From contig NZ_FZPH01000002.1 of the NCBI RefSeq assembly GCF_900188485.1, positions 124,001-188,000 of the forward strand: 64,000 bases of DNA. Direction: 5' to 3'. This document shows positions 1 to 8,956 of the stretch, in pieces (the first letter of the stretch is position 1; each line of letters opens with the position of its first letter). The notes below the pieces were generated by a model. The model was given only the letters and a program-made list of their open reading frames with translations. It was not told the origin of the DNA and ran no database searches. Source of the DNA: Asanoa hainanensis (GTDB taxonomy: Bacteria > Actinomycetota > Actinomycetes > Mycobacteriales > Micromonosporaceae). Position numbers and translations under genes: made by a program.

Positions 1-239
1 CGATCGACGGGGTCCGGCACACCATCGCCGGCCGGGTCTGCATGGACCAGGTCGTGCTCGACGTCGGCGACCAGCCGGTCGCGCCCGGCGACGTGGCGAC
101 GCTGTTCGGCCCCGGCGACAACGGCGGCCCGACCGCCGACGACTGGGCCGCCGCGATCGACACGATCAACTATGAGATCGTCACCCGCTTCGGCAGCACC
201 AGAGTTCCACGGGTATACGACAACAAGGACGGTGAATGA
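1..239 (+). CDS. alr: Alanine racemase, C-terminal part (cut by window edge)
   Basis: This is the last 79 or so codons of a PLP-dependent alanine racemase, which converts L-alanine to D-alanine for peptidoglycan in the cytoplasm. The reading frame begins at base 3 and carries the family's conserved GR-x-CMDQ stretch (GRVCMDQVVLDVGD) and the terminal NYEIVTR segment of the beta-barrel domain. The N-terminal PLP domain lies outside the window. The stop overlaps the next start as ATGA, so this gene heads the operon running into tsaE-tsaB-rimI-tsaD. M. tuberculosis has alr in the same position. Confidence 0.93.
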   Translation, partial: IDGVRHTIAGRVCMDQVVLDVGDQPVAPGDVATLFGPGDNGGPTADDWAAAIDTINYEIVTRFGSTRVPRVYDNKDGE

Positions 240-1300
240 GCACCCGACGCCGGGCGGGAATCGTCGGCGCGGTGGTCGGTCTGGCCGCGGCCGGCATCGC
301 CACCGGGATCGCCGTCGAGCGTGCGGTCGTCCGCCGCTCGAAGCGCGGGGTCTCCGACCCGTACGTCGACGAGCCGTTCGATCGGCTGCCCTATGACGAG
401 TCGCTCGCCGTCACCACCGCCGACGGCACCGACATCCACGTCGAGGTGGTCGAGCCCACGGCGGCCGGACCCAAAAAGCCGACCCTCGTCTTCGTCCACG
501 GCTTCTGCCTCGACATGGGCACGTTCCACTTCCAACGCAGCGCGCTGACCGCCCGCGGCGAGCACCGCATGGTCTTCTACGACCAGCCCGGCCACGGCCG
601 CTCCGGCCGGCTGGAGACGGGTGAATACGAGCTGCCGGCGCTCGGCGAGACGCTGCACGCGGTGCTGGCCGAGACCGTCCCGGACGGGCCGCTGATCCTC
701 GTCGGGCACTCGATGGGCGGCATGACCATCATGGCGTTCGCCGAGCTCTACCCGGAGTTCTTCGAGGACCGGGTCAAGGGCTGCGTGCTGATCGCCACCT
801 CCGGCGGCCTGATCGACGAGACCCGACTGGGCCTGCCCGCGCTGATCGGCCGCGTCGGCGGCCCGCTGCTGCCGCTGGTCAACAGCGCGACCCGGCTCAC
901 CGGCCCGACCATCGACCGCGCCCGGGTCGCCGCCACCGACCTGGCCTGGCTGCTCACCCGCCGCTACGGCTTCGGCGAGTCCCGGCCGAGCCCGTCGCTG
1001 GTGTCCTATGTGGAGAAGATGAACTCGCGCACCTCGGTCGACACGGTCGCCCGCTACCTGCGCACCCTCTACACCCACGCCCGCTATCCGGCACTGGCCG
1101 CCCTCGAGCGCACGCCCACCGTGATAATCGTCGGCGACAAAGACATGATCACACCGGTCGCGCACTCCGAGGAGATCCTCCGGCACCTGCCCGACGCGGA
1201 GTTCGTGAAAGTCAACGACAGTGGCCACGTCGTCATGCTCGAACATGCCGACGAGGTCAACTCGACGCTCATCACCTTCCTGGAGAAGATCTCGGCATGA
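236..1300 (+). CDS. Alpha/beta hydrolase with N-terminal membrane anchor
   Basis: The protein has 354 residues. It starts with a positively charged stretch and one hydrophobic segment (about residues 8-27), so it is probably membrane anchored or exported. An alpha/beta-hydrolase fold follows: an HG oxyanion motif (FVHGFC), the nucleophile elbow GHSMGG, and a late Asp (VGDKD) and His (DSGHV) that complete a plausible Ser-Asp-His triad. The substrate is unknown; lipid or ester hydrolysis is a reasonable guess. It overlaps alr by 4 bases and tsaE by 4 bases, so it is translationally coupled in the operon. A hydrolase between alr and tsaE is common in actinobacteria. Confidence 0.85.
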   Translation: MSTRRRAGIVGAVVGLAAAGIATGIAVERAVVRRSKRGVSDPYVDEPFDRLPYDESLAVTTADGTDIHVEVVEPTAAGPKKPTLVFVHGFCLDMGTFHFQRSALTARGEHRMVFYDQPGHGRSGRLETGEYELPALGETLHAVLAETVPDGPLILVGHSMGGMTIMAFAELYPEFFEDRVKGCVLIATSGGLIDETRLGLPALIGRVGGPLLPLVNSATRLTGPTIDRARVAATDLAWLLTRRYGFGESRPSPSLVSYVEKMNSRTSVDTVARYLRTLYTHARYPALAALERTPTVIIVGDKDMITPVAHSEEILRHLPDAEFVKVNDSGHVVMLEHADEVNSTLITFLEKISA

Positions 1301-1782
1301 TCGAGCTGACCACAGTGGACGACACGCGGGCGTTCGGCGCCCGGCTGGCGGCCGTGCTGCGCCCCGGCGACCTCGTCGTGCTCACCGGCCCGCTGGGTGC
1401 CGGCAAGACCGCGCTGGTGCAGGGCATCGGCGCCGGGTTGCGGGTGCTGGGCGACGTCACCTCGCCGACCTTCGTGATCGCCCGGGTGCACCGGCCGGAC
1501 CCGGCCCGTGGCGGCACCGTGCCACTCGTGCACGCCGACGCGTACCGGATCGGCGCCGCCGCCGACCCGCTCGCCGAGATCGACGGCCTCGACCTCGACG
1601 CGTCGATGGACGACGCGGTCACCGTGGTCGAGTGGGGCGAGGGCATCGTCGAGCAACTGCGCGACGACCACCTCCAGGTACGCATCGACCGGCGCGACGA
1701 CGACACCAGGGTGATCGAGCTGGAGCCGACCGGCGGCGACTGGGCCGCCCGCGTCGCGACGCTCACGGAGGATGCCCGGTGA
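1297..1782 (+). CDS. tsaE: tRNA t6A biosynthesis ATPase TsaE
   Basis: The 161-residue product carries the TsaE P-loop GPLGAGKT near residue 32 and the family stretch TSPTFVIARVH after it, with a later VVEWGEG (Walker B region). TsaE works with TsaB and TsaD, both encoded just downstream, to place threonylcarbamoyl on adenosine 37 of ANN-decoding tRNAs. Length and motifs are normal. It overlaps the hydrolase upstream and ung downstream by 4 bases each, showing tight coupling. Confidence 0.95.
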   Translation: MIELTTVDDTRAFGARLAAVLRPGDLVVLTGPLGAGKTALVQGIGAGLRVLGDVTSPTFVIARVHRPDPARGGTVPLVHADAYRIGAAADPLAEIDGLDLDASMDDAVTVVEWGEGIVEQLRDDHLQVRIDRRDDDTRVIELEPTGGDWAARVATLTEDAR

Positions 1783-2462
1783 ACCTGCCCGACCTGTTGC
1801 CGACCGCGTGGCGCACCGCGCTGGAGTCGCACCTCGACCCGGCCGCCACCGCCGACCTGGGCGCGTTCGTGGCCGCCGAATACGCCGCCACCCCGGTCTT
1901 CCCGCCGTTGCCGGACCTGTTCACCGCCTACCGGCTGTGCGAGCCCGCCGACACCCGGGTGGTCATCCTCGGCCAGGATCCGTACCACAAGGCGGGCCAG
2001 GCACATGGGCTCAGCTTCAGCGTGCAGGCCGGCGTACGCGTGCCGCCTTCGCTCCGCAACGTCTACAAGGAGCTGGCCGCCGACCTCGGCGCCGCCGCTC
2101 CCGAGGGCGGTGACCTGCGAGGCTGGGCGACGCAAGGGGTGCTGCTGCTCAACGCGGTGCTCACGGTGCGCGAGGGTGCCGCGGGATCGCACGCCAACAA
2201 GGGTTGGGAGGCGTTCACCGACGCCACCATCCGCGCCCTCCAGGACCAACCCCACCGGGTGGTCTACCTGCTCTGGGGCAGCTACGCCCGCAAGAAGGCG
2301 GCCCTGGTCACCAACCCGGCCCACGTCGTGCTGGAGGCCGGCCACCCGAGCCCGCTCAACCCCCGCAGTTTCCTGGGCAGCCGCCCGTTCAGCGCCGCCA
2401 ACAAGGCGCTCGCCGACGCCGGCCTGACGCCGATCGACTGGAGCCGCTCGGCGGCGGCCTGA
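1779..2462 (+). CDS. ung: Uracil-DNA glycosylase, family 1
   Basis: The GTG start at 1779 overlaps the tsaE stop and gives 227 residues, the usual length. GQDPYH (catalytic Asp67) and HPSPLN (DNA-intercalation loop) are the two diagnostic family-1 motifs; FSV and LLLNAVLTVR are also present. The enzyme removes uracil from DNA to start base-excision repair. It sits inside the t6A operon between tsaE and tsaB, where many actinobacteria have tsaE and tsaB adjacent. Confidence 0.95.
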   Translation: MNLPDLLPTAWRTALESHLDPAATADLGAFVAAEYAATPVFPPLPDLFTAYRLCEPADTRVVILGQDPYHKAGQAHGLSFSVQAGVRVPPSLRNVYKELAADLGAAAPEGGDLRGWATQGVLLLNAVLTVREGAAGSHANKGWEAFTDATIRALQDQPHRVVYLLWGSYARKKAALVTNPAHVVLEAGHPSPLNPRSFLGSRPFSAANKALADAGLTPIDWSRSAAA

Positions 2463-2500
2463 GCGGCACCCACCCCAGCGCGCCGGATAAGGTGCATATC

Positions 2501-3157
2501 GTGCTCGTTCTCGTTCTCGACACGTCGACGCCCGCGGTCACCGCGGCGCTGGCCGACGTCACCCCGACCGGCCACACCGTGCTCGCCGAGCTGCGCACGG
2601 TCGACGGGCGGGCGCACGGCGAGCTGATGGCGCCCGAGATCGACGAGGTGCTGCGCAAGTCCGACGCCACCGTCCGCGACCTCGCGGCGATCGTCGCGGG
2701 CACCGGCCCGGGCCCGTTCACCGGGCTGCGGGTGGGCCTGGTCACGGCGGCGAGCATGGGCCAGGTGCTGGGCATCCCGACGTACGGCGTCTGCTCGCTG
2801 GACGCCATCGGCGGCGTGCCCGGCCAGGTGACCCTGGCCGCCACCGACGCCCGCCGCCGCGAGGTCTACTGGGCCGTCTACGACCAGAGCGGCGCCCGCA
2901 TCGAGGGTCCGCACGTCGACGTGCCGGACGCGGTGGCACACCAGGCCATGGTCGCGGTCGGCGACGGAGCCCTGAAATACGCCGACCGGCTCGGCGTCAA
3001 AGTGCTCGACGAGCCTCGCTACCCGGTGGTCGACGCGTTCGTGCGGCTGGCCGCCGAGCGGATCCGCGCCGGAGCGCCCAGCGAGCCGCTCACCCCTCTC
3101 TACCTCCGCCGCCCGGACGCCGTCGCGGCGGGAGGGCACAAGCCGGTGCTGCAGTGA
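2501..3157 (+). CDS. tsaB: tRNA t6A complex subunit TsaB
   Basis: I chose the GTG at 2501 because AAGGTG lies about 7 bases upstream; another GTG at 2492 is in frame. The product has 218 residues with the ASKHA start (VLVLDTSTPAVTAAL) and the conserved GPGPFTGLRVGL loop. TsaB is the inactive paralogue of TsaD and scaffolds the TsaB-TsaD heterodimer of the t6A pathway. A 38-base gap separates it from ung, and it overlaps rimI by 4 bases (GTGA). Confidence 0.94.
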   Translation: MLVLVLDTSTPAVTAALADVTPTGHTVLAELRTVDGRAHGELMAPEIDEVLRKSDATVRDLAAIVAGTGPGPFTGLRVGLVTAASMGQVLGIPTYGVCSLDAIGGVPGQVTLAATDARRREVYWAVYDQSGARIEGPHVDVPDAVAHQAMVAVGDGALKYADRLGVKVLDEPRYPVVDAFVRLAAERIRAGAPSEPLTPLYLRRPDAVAAGGHKPVLQ

Positions 3158-3594
3158 AGACCGGAACGCTGACCCGTCTGCGCTGGTGGCACATCGCCCA
3201 GTTGCTGCCGATCGAGGAAGACCTGTTCGGCGCCGAGAAGTGGTCGGCCGGCATGTTCTGGAACGAGCTCTCCAGCGGCCACTACTACCTGGTCGCCGAG
3301 GACGAGGGCCGGATACTCGGCTACGGCGGTCTCGCGGTCAACGGCGACGAGGCCTGGATCCAGAACATCGCGGTCGTACGCGACGCGCAGCGCCAGGGCA
3401 TCGGTCGCACGATCCTGGAGGCGTTGCTCGCCGAGGCCGCCCGCCGCAAGGCCCCGGCCGTGCTCCTCGAGGTCGCGGTCGACAACGCCCCGGCCCAGAA
3501 GCTCTACGCCACCTACGGTTTCGAGCCGATCGGCGTACGCCGTGGCTACTACCAACCCAGCAACACCGACGCACTGGTGATGAGACGTGACTGA
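3154..3594 (+). CDS. rimI: Ribosomal protein S18-alanine N-acetyltransferase RimI
   Basis: This 146-residue GNAT enzyme has the acetyl-CoA loop QRQGIG and the terminal Y[15 protein letters not shown] segment typical of RimI. It is expected to acetylate N-terminal residues of ribosomal proteins. The GTG start overlaps the tsaB stop, and its own end overlaps tsaD by 8 bases. The tsaB-rimI-tsaD order is the standard actinobacterial arrangement. Confidence 0.92.
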   Translation: MKTGTLTRLRWWHIAQLLPIEEDLFGAEKWSAGMFWNELSSGHYYLVAEDEGRILGYGGLAVNGDEAWIQNIAVVRDAQRQGIGRTILEALLAEAARRKAPAVLLEVAVDNAPAQKLYATYGFEPIGVRRGYYQPSNTDALVMRRD

Positions 3595-4630
3595 CGAACC
3601 TCTGGTCCTCGGGATCGAGACCTCTTGCGACGAGACGGGCGTGGGCATCGTCCGCGGCACGACGTTGCTCGCCGACGCGCTGGCGTCCAGTGTGGACCTG
3701 CACGCGCGGTTCGGCGGCGTGGTGCCCGAGGTGGCCAGCCGCGCGCACCTCGAGGCCATGGTGCCGACGATGCAGCGGGCGCTCGACGAGGCCGGCGTCA
3801 CGTTGGCCGACATCGACGCGATCGCCGTGACCTCAGGCCCGGGCCTGGCGGGCGCGCTGCTCGTCGGTGTCGCCGCGGCCAAGGGCTACGCGGTCGCCGC
3901 CGAGAAGCCGATCTACGGCGTCAACCACCTGGCCGCTCACGTCGCCGTCGACACCCTGGAGCACGGGCCCCTGCCCAAGCCGGCGATCGCCCTGCTGGTC
4001 TCCGGCGGGCACTCGTCGCTGCTGCTGGTCGACGACCTGGCCGGCGGTGTGGTGCCGCTCGGCTCGACCATCGACGACGCCGCCGGCGAAGCCTTCGACA
4101 AGGTGGCCCGGCTGCTCGGCATGCCGTTCCCCGGCGGTCCGCCGATCGACCGCGCGGCCCGCGACGGGCAGGCCACGATCGCCTTCCCGCGTGGCCTGAC
4201 CGCGGCCAAGGACCAGGCGGCGCACCGCTTCGACTTCTCCTTCTCCGGCCTGAAGACCGCCGTGGCCCGCTGGGTCGAGGCGCGCGAGCGGTCCGGCGAG
4301 CCCGTGCCGGTCAACGACGTGGCGGCCTCGTTCCAGGACGCGGTCTGTGACGTCCTCACCGCCAAGGCGATCGCCGCCTGCCGGCAGCACGGCGTCGACA
4401 CCCTCGTGATCGGCGGAGGCGTGGCGGCCAACTCGCGGCTGCGCGCCATGGCCGAGGAGCGGGCGGCGAAGGTGGGCATCACGGTGCGCGTGCCGCGGCC
4501 CAAGCTGTGCACCGACAACGGCGCGATGGTCGCCGCGCTCGGGTCGCACCTGGTCGCCGCCGGGGTCCGGCCGAGCCGGCTGGATCTGCCGGCCGACTCC
4601 GCGATGCCGTTGACCCTCGTGAGTGTGTAA
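3587..4630 (+). CDS. tsaD: tRNA N6-adenosine threonylcarbamoyltransferase TsaD
   Basis: The 347-residue protein begins with [11 protein letters not shown], contains the metal-binding HLAAH motif, [10 protein letters not shown] and [10 protein letters not shown], and matches the TsaD family in length. It catalyses transfer of the threonylcarbamoyl group to A37 of tRNA together with TsaB and TsaE from the same operon. The GTG start at 3587 lies within the end of rimI. The stop overlaps the start of the next small gene (TAATG). Confidence 0.96.
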   Translation: MTDEPLVLGIETSCDETGVGIVRGTTLLADALASSVDLHARFGGVVPEVASRAHLEAMVPTMQRALDEAGVTLADIDAIAVTSGPGLAGALLVGVAAAKGYAVAAEKPIYGVNHLAAHVAVDTLEHGPLPKPAIALLVSGGHSSLLLVDDLAGGVVPLGSTIDDAAGEAFDKVARLLGMPFPGGPPIDRAARDGQATIAFPRGLTAAKDQAAHRFDFSFSGLKTAVARWVEARERSGEPVPVNDVAASFQDAVCDVLTAKAIAACRQHGVDTLVIGGGVAANSRLRAMAEERAAKVGITVRVPRPKLCTDNGAMVAALGSHLVAAGVRPSRLDLPADSAMPLTLVSV

Positions 4631-4896
4631 TGTCCGGCGACGTGATCGTGCGCATGTGGGAGGCCCGCGCCGAGAAGGGGCGGCTGCCCGACCTCGTCGA
4701 GTGGGTCTGCGACACCGCCCTGCCGCGCATCGAGGTCAGCCCGCTGCACATCACCAGCGAGGTGTTCTCGTCGTCCGACGACCGCTGCGTCGTGATTTCC
4801 AGATGGCGCAGCGACCCCGAGCGCCTCGCGGCGCCGCCTCCGCTGCTGGTGGCCAGGCCACCGCACGAGTGGGACTTCACGCAGGTAGACCGATAA
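4630..4896 (+). CDS. Small conserved protein, possible ABM-like ferredoxin fold
   Basis: The ATG at 4630 shares a base with the tsaD stop, giving 88 residues. The opening beta-strand (VIVRMWEARAEKG), a helix and the later VFSSSDDRCVVISRW strand resemble small antibiotic-biosynthesis-monooxygenase-like dimers, but no catalytic residues identify it. It closes the alr-tsaD operon. I assign no function. Confidence 0.7.
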   Translation: MSGDVIVRMWEARAEKGRLPDLVEWVCDTALPRIEVSPLHITSEVFSSSDDRCVVISRWRSDPERLAAPPPLLVARPPHEWDFTQVDR

Positions 4897-4939
4897 TCAG
4901 TAGCGCCGCCCAAAGTTGATCATTTAGCTTCGGGGCGTT

Positions 4940-6637
4940 ATGCGCCCCTTACCCGTCGGCGATCCCGGCGACCCCGACGTCCGGTCGGCCACGCGTTATC
5001 TCCTGTGGCTGGCGGCTCGCACCTGGCCGTCCCTGCTGGCCGCGATGGGGTTCGCGACGCTCTGGTTGGTCAGCCAGGCGCTGATCCCCGCCACCGTCGG
5101 CCGGGCCATCGACGCGGGCCTGTCCGCGCGCGACCGCGACGGCCTGCTGCGCTGGGGCGCGGTGCTGTTCGGCCTCGGCCTGGTCACCGGCGTGAGCGGC
5201 GTCCTGCGCCACCGGATGGCGGCGTTCAACTACCTGTCCGCCATCTACCGCACCGTCCAGCTCACGGTGCAGCAGGCCAACCGGATCGGCGCCACCCTGC
5301 CCAAACGGCTGTCCACGGGCGAGGTGGTCAGCATCGGCACCTCGGACATCAACCACATCGGCGGCGCGCTCGACATCACCGCCCGGGGCACCGGCTCGCT
5401 GGTCGCCGTGGTCACCGTCGCCGTCATCCTGCTCACCACGTCGGTGCCGCTCGGCCTGGTGGTCGTGGTCGGCGTGCCGGTGATGATGCTCATCGCGGGC
5501 GCCCTGATCAAACCGCTCCAGCGCCGCCAGCAGGTCTACCGCGACCAGGAGGGCAAGCTGACCACCCGGGCCGGCGACCTGGTCGCCGGCCTGCGGGTGC
5601 TGCGCGGCGTCGGCGGCGAGGCGACCTTCGCCGGCCGCTACCGCGCCGAGTCGCAGGATCTGCGGTCAGCGGGGGTACGGGTCGCCCGGATCGAGTCGCT
5701 CCTCGCGGCCTCGGAGATCCTGCTGCCCGGCATGTTCCTGGTGCTGGTCACCTGGCTCGGCGCCCGGTTCGCCCTGCGCGGCGAGATCACCGCCGGCGAG
5801 CTCGTGGCCCTCTACGGCTACGCGGCGTTCCTGGTCAGCCCGCTGCGCCAGCTCACCGAGGCGATCGACCGGCTGACCCGGGGGCACGTGGCGGCCCGCC
5901 GGGTGGTGCGGATGTTCACCCTCGTGCCGGAGTTCACGTCGCCGGCCGCGCCGGTGACCGCACCCCGCGGCCCACTGGTCGACGCCGAGTCCGGCCTGAC
6001 CGTCCAACCCGGACGGTTGACGGCCATCGCCGCCCGAGAGCCCGGTGACGCGGCCGCGATCGCCGACCGGCTCGGCCGGTTCGCCGACGGGCGCGTGACC
6101 CTGTCCGGCGTACCCCTGGCCGACCTCGACCTGGCCGACTTGCGACGGCGGATCCTGTTGGCCGACAACGACGCCCGGCTGTTCGCCGGCCCGCTGCGCG
6201 CCGAGCTCGACCCGGCGGGCAAGGGCGACCGGCCGGTCGCCGACGCCCTCGACGCCGCCAGCGCGGTCGACGTGGTGGACGCGCTGCCGGACGGGCTCGA
6301 CGCCTTGGTCGCCGAGCGCGGCCGCGAGTTCTCCGGCGGTCAGCAGCAGCGGCTCCGGCTGGCCCGCGCGCTCGTCGCCGACCCGGAGACGCTGGTCCTG
6401 GTCGAGCCGACCAGCGCCGTCGACGCGCACACCGAGGCCCGGATCGCGGCCCGGCTCGGCGCCGCGCGCGCCGGCCGCACCACGGTCGTCTGCACGACCA
6501 GCCCGCTGGTGCTCGACCAGGCCGACGAGGTCAACTTCGTCGCCGACGGCCGGGTGGTAGCGGCGGGCACCCACCGCGACCTACTCCGCCGGCGCCCCGA
6601 CTACGCCGCCGCCGTCACCCGGGAGGAAGACCAATGA
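4940..6637 (+). CDS. ABC exporter half-transporter with degenerate nucleotide site (subunit A)
   Basis: The 565-residue protein has an N-terminal exporter membrane domain with about six segments (to about residue 310) fused to an ATPase domain. That domain keeps the ABC signature FSGGQ (464-468) but has lost most elements that grip ATP. The Walker A loop reads AAREPGDAA with Asp370 at the lysine position, the Walker B aspartate is Val (LVLVEPT), the Q-loop Gln is replaced (DNDARLF) and the switch His is Thr (VCTTSP). It overlaps the next gene by 4 bases and surely pairs with it. The exported substrate is unknown. Confidence 0.9.
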   Translation: MRPLPVGDPGDPDVRSATRYLLWLAARTWPSLLAAMGFATLWLVSQALIPATVGRAIDAGLSARDRDGLLRWGAVLFGLGLVTGVSGVLRHRMAAFNYLSAIYRTVQLTVQQANRIGATLPKRLSTGEVVSIGTSDINHIGGALDITARGTGSLVAVVTVAVILLTTSVPLGLVVVVGVPVMMLIAGALIKPLQRRQQVYRDQEGKLTTRAGDLVAGLRVLRGVGGEATFAGRYRAESQDLRSAGVRVARIESLLAASEILLPGMFLVLVTWLGARFALRGEITAGELVALYGYAAFLVSPLRQLTEAIDRLTRGHVAARRVVRMFTLVPEFTSPAAPVTAPRGPLVDAESGLTVQPGRLTAIAAREPGDAAAIADRLGRFADGRVTLSGVPLADLDLADLRRRILLADNDARLFAGPLRAELDPAGKGDRPVADALDAASAVDVVDALPDGLDALVAERGREFSGGQQQRLRLARALVADPETLVLVEPTSAVDAHTEARIAARLGAARAGRTTVVCTTSPLVLDQADEVNFVADGRVVAAGTHRDLLRRRPDYAAAVTREEDQ

Positions 6638-8430
6638 GCCGGCAGCTTCCCATCGCTGACGCGCAGGAGGTGCGGCGGTACGCGCGTGCGCTGGTGCGGC
6701 GCCATCCCGGGCAGTTGGCGCTGGCGCTCGGCCTGCACGGCCTGGCCGCGGTCGCCGGCCTGGTCGCCCCGCGCCTGCTCGGCAACCTGGTCGAAGGCCT
6801 GTCCACCGGCACCACCACCCGCACCGTCGACGAGGTCGCCATGGCCATCGCGGCGTTCGTGGTGACGCAGGCGGTGCTGACCCGGTTCGCCGCCTTCTGC
6901 TCGGCCCGGCTCGGCGAACGGGTGCTGGCCGAGCTGCGCGAGGAGTTCGTCGACCGGATCCTGGCCATCCCACTGTCCACGGTGGAGCGGGCTGGCACCG
7001 GCGACCTGCTCACCCGCACCTCGCGCGACGTCTCGGCGCTGTCGCACAGCGTCCGCTTCGCGGTGCCGGAGATCCTGATCGCGACCCTCACCGCGGTGTT
7101 CGTCGTCGCCGCGATCCTGCTCACCAGCCCGCTGCTGGCCCTGCCCTGCCTGGTCGCGGTGCCGATGCTCTGGTTCGGCACCCGGTGGTACCTGCGCCGT
7201 GCGCCGGCCGGCTACCTCCGCGAGAACGCCGCCTACTCCGACATCACCGACGGCATCAGCGAGACCGTCGAAGGATCCCGCACCACGGAGGCGCTGCGCC
7301 TGCAGGACCGCCGCCGGGTGCGCACCGACAGCGACATCGCCCGGTCGTACGCCGCGGAGAAGTACACCCTGATGCTGCGTACCGTCTGGTTCCCGATCGT
7401 CGAGGTCGGCTACGTGGTGCCGGTCGTGGCGACACTGCTCCTCGGCGGCTGGTTCTACCTCGAGGGCTGGGTGACCCTGGGCGAGGTGACCGCCGCGACC
7501 CTCTACGTGCAGGCCCTCGTCGACCCGATCGACCGGTTGCTCTCCTGGCTCGACGAGCTCCAGGTCGGCGGCGCCTCGCTGGCCCGCCTGCTCGGTGTCG
7601 CGGGCCGGCCCGCACCGACCCCGACCCCGACCCAGACACCGGCCGGTCGTGGTCAGCGCCTGGTCGCCGAGGACGTGCGATACGCCTATGTGGAGGGTCG
7701 CGAGGTGCTGCACGGCATCGACCTGACCGTCGAGCCGGGGGAGCGGCTGGCGATGGTCGGCCCGTCCGGTGCCGGGAAGTCGACGCTGGGTCGCCTGCTG
7801 GCCGGCATCCACGCGCCCACGGGCGGTTCGGTCACCGTCGGCGGCGTCCCGTTGGCGTCGCTGCCACTCGACGAGCTTCGCTCGCACGTCGCCCTGGTGA
7901 CCCAGGAACACCACGTCTTCATCGGTACGGTCCGCGACAACCTCGTGATGGCTCGGCCGGGCGCGACCGACGAGGAGGTGCGGTCGGCGCTGGCGGCGGT
8001 CGACGCCCTCGACTGGGTCACGGCATTGCCGTCCGATTTGGACACCGTGGTCGGCACCGGCGGCCATCCCGTGCCGCCGGCCCAGGCCCAGCAGCTCGCC
8101 CTGGCCCGGCTGGTGCTGGCGGACCCGCACACCCTGGTGCTCGACGAGGCCACCTCGCTGATCGACCCGCGGGCGGCCCGGCACCTGGAGCGGTCACTCG
8201 CCGCAGTCCTGCAGGGGCGCACCGTCATCGCCATCGCGCACCGGCTGTTCTCGGCGCACGACGCCGACCGGGTCGCGGTCGTGGAGGACGGGCGGATCAC
8301 GGAGCTCGGTTCGCACGCCGAGCTCGTCGCGGCCGGTGGCTCGTACGCCGCGCTCTGGCGTTCGTGGCATGGAGAGGAAGGGCATTCGGCCCAGAAACGG
8401 CGTCAAAGTCCTTATTCGACAGTGGCGTAA
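6634..8430 (+). CDS. ABC exporter half-transporter with intact Walker sites but lost signature (subunit B)
   Basis: The 598-residue protein has the same membrane-plus-ATPase layout. Here Walker A (GPSGAGKST, Lys382), the Q-loop (VTQE), Walker B (LVLDEATS) and the switch His (AIAHRL) are intact, while the LSGGQ signature is VPPAQ (480-484). The changes are exactly complementary to the upstream subunit. The heterodimer should therefore have one complete ATP site (Walker A/B from this protein, signature from its partner) and one dead site. The ATGA overlap supports fixed stoichiometry. It is likely a multidrug, lipid or peptide exporter. Confidence 0.9.
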   Translation: MSRQLPIADAQEVRRYARALVRRHPGQLALALGLHGLAAVAGLVAPRLLGNLVEGLSTGTTTRTVDEVAMAIAAFVVTQAVLTRFAAFCSARLGERVLAELREEFVDRILAIPLSTVERAGTGDLLTRTSRDVSALSHSVRFAVPEILIATLTAVFVVAAILLTSPLLALPCLVAVPMLWFGTRWYLRRAPAGYLRENAAYSDITDGISETVEGSRTTEALRLQDRRRVRTDSDIARSYAAEKYTLMLRTVWFPIVEVGYVVPVVATLLLGGWFYLEGWVTLGEVTAATLYVQALVDPIDRLLSWLDELQVGGASLARLLGVAGRPAPTPTPTQTPAGRGQRLVAEDVRYAYVEGREVLHGIDLTVEPGERLAMVGPSGAGKSTLGRLLAGIHAPTGGSVTVGGVPLASLPLDELRSHVALVTQEHHVFIGTVRDNLVMARPGATDEEVRSALAAVDALDWVTALPSDLDTVVGTGGHPVPPAQAQQLALARLVLADPHTLVLDEATSLIDPRAARHLERSLAAVLQGRTVIAIAHRLFSAHDADRVAVVEDGRITELGSHAELVAAGGSYAALWRSWHGEEGHSAQKRRQSPYSTVA

Positions 8431-8440
8431 TCGTTCGCCC

Positions 8441-8719
8441 TCAACGGGTCACGGCCATGTAGAGGCCGAGTAACAGCAAGGTCACGGCCGCGATCCCGAA
8501 CAGCACAAGTAGGTCACGGCGACCTGTGTGTTCGTTCTCAGGAAGCGGCGGAGGATCGCTGGTCACCACCGCTAGATCACGCAGAGTGCTGGCGGCATAA
8601 GCGTTTCCGACACGGTCGGTGAACTCGTCGAGACTCAGCCGACCGACGGCCGTGTGCTGCTGTAACAGCTCGACCACGCGCTGTCGATCGTCGTCCGACG
8701 CACGAGTATCCAAAGTCAA
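8441..8719 (-). CDS. DUF1707 protein with C-terminal membrane segment
   Basis: I use the TTG at 8719, preceded by GAGAGGGGATAGG, giving 92 residues that begin at the DUF1707 domain (RASDDDRQRVVELLQQH, GRLSLDEFTDRV). Starting further upstream would add a basic tail with no similarity to the family. One hydrophobic helix (LLVLFGIAAVTLLLLGLYMAV) ends the protein. DUF1707 domains are frequent in actinobacterial membrane proteins and have no settled function. It is divergent from the sugar transporter. Confidence 0.72.
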   Translation of the reverse strand: MTLDTRASDDDRQRVVELLQQHTAVGRLSLDEFTDRVGNAYAASTLRDLAVVTSDPPPLPENEHTGRRDLLVLFGIAAVTLLLLGLYMAVTR

Positions 8720-8754
8720 CCTATCCCCTCTCCGCGGGCGAAAGCGTACGCTCT

Positions 8755-8768
8755 GAGAGCGCTTTCTC
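8755..8768. promoter_or_regulatory. LacI-family-like operator
   Basis: GAGAGCGCTTTCTC is a near-perfect inverted repeat with the central GCGC typical of LacI/GalR-type operators. It lies about 190 bases before the sugar-binding protein gene and just upstream of the divergent DUF1707 gene. No LacI regulator is encoded nearby, so the binder would come from elsewhere. Confidence 0.4.
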
Positions 8769-8956
8769 GACCCGCCCGAACGCCTAGAAGCCGGTTCCAG
8801 TGCCGTGACCGGATCGTTACGGCAGCGTGTCGACCGCGCGAGGTAGCGCATCAAATGCGCGAGTATTTTGTGTTTCGGATCGCCAGGGTCCGGGAGGTTG
8901 ACAACGCCGTTCGCCCCCGCGCGGTCCGCTCAACGGCCATGAAGGAGTCCAAGGTT

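Noticed and set aside
8855-8956. Earlier start of the sugar-binding protein
   Set aside because: It would put about 34 extra residues before the lipoprotein signal; the ATG at 8957 has a good ribosome-binding site.
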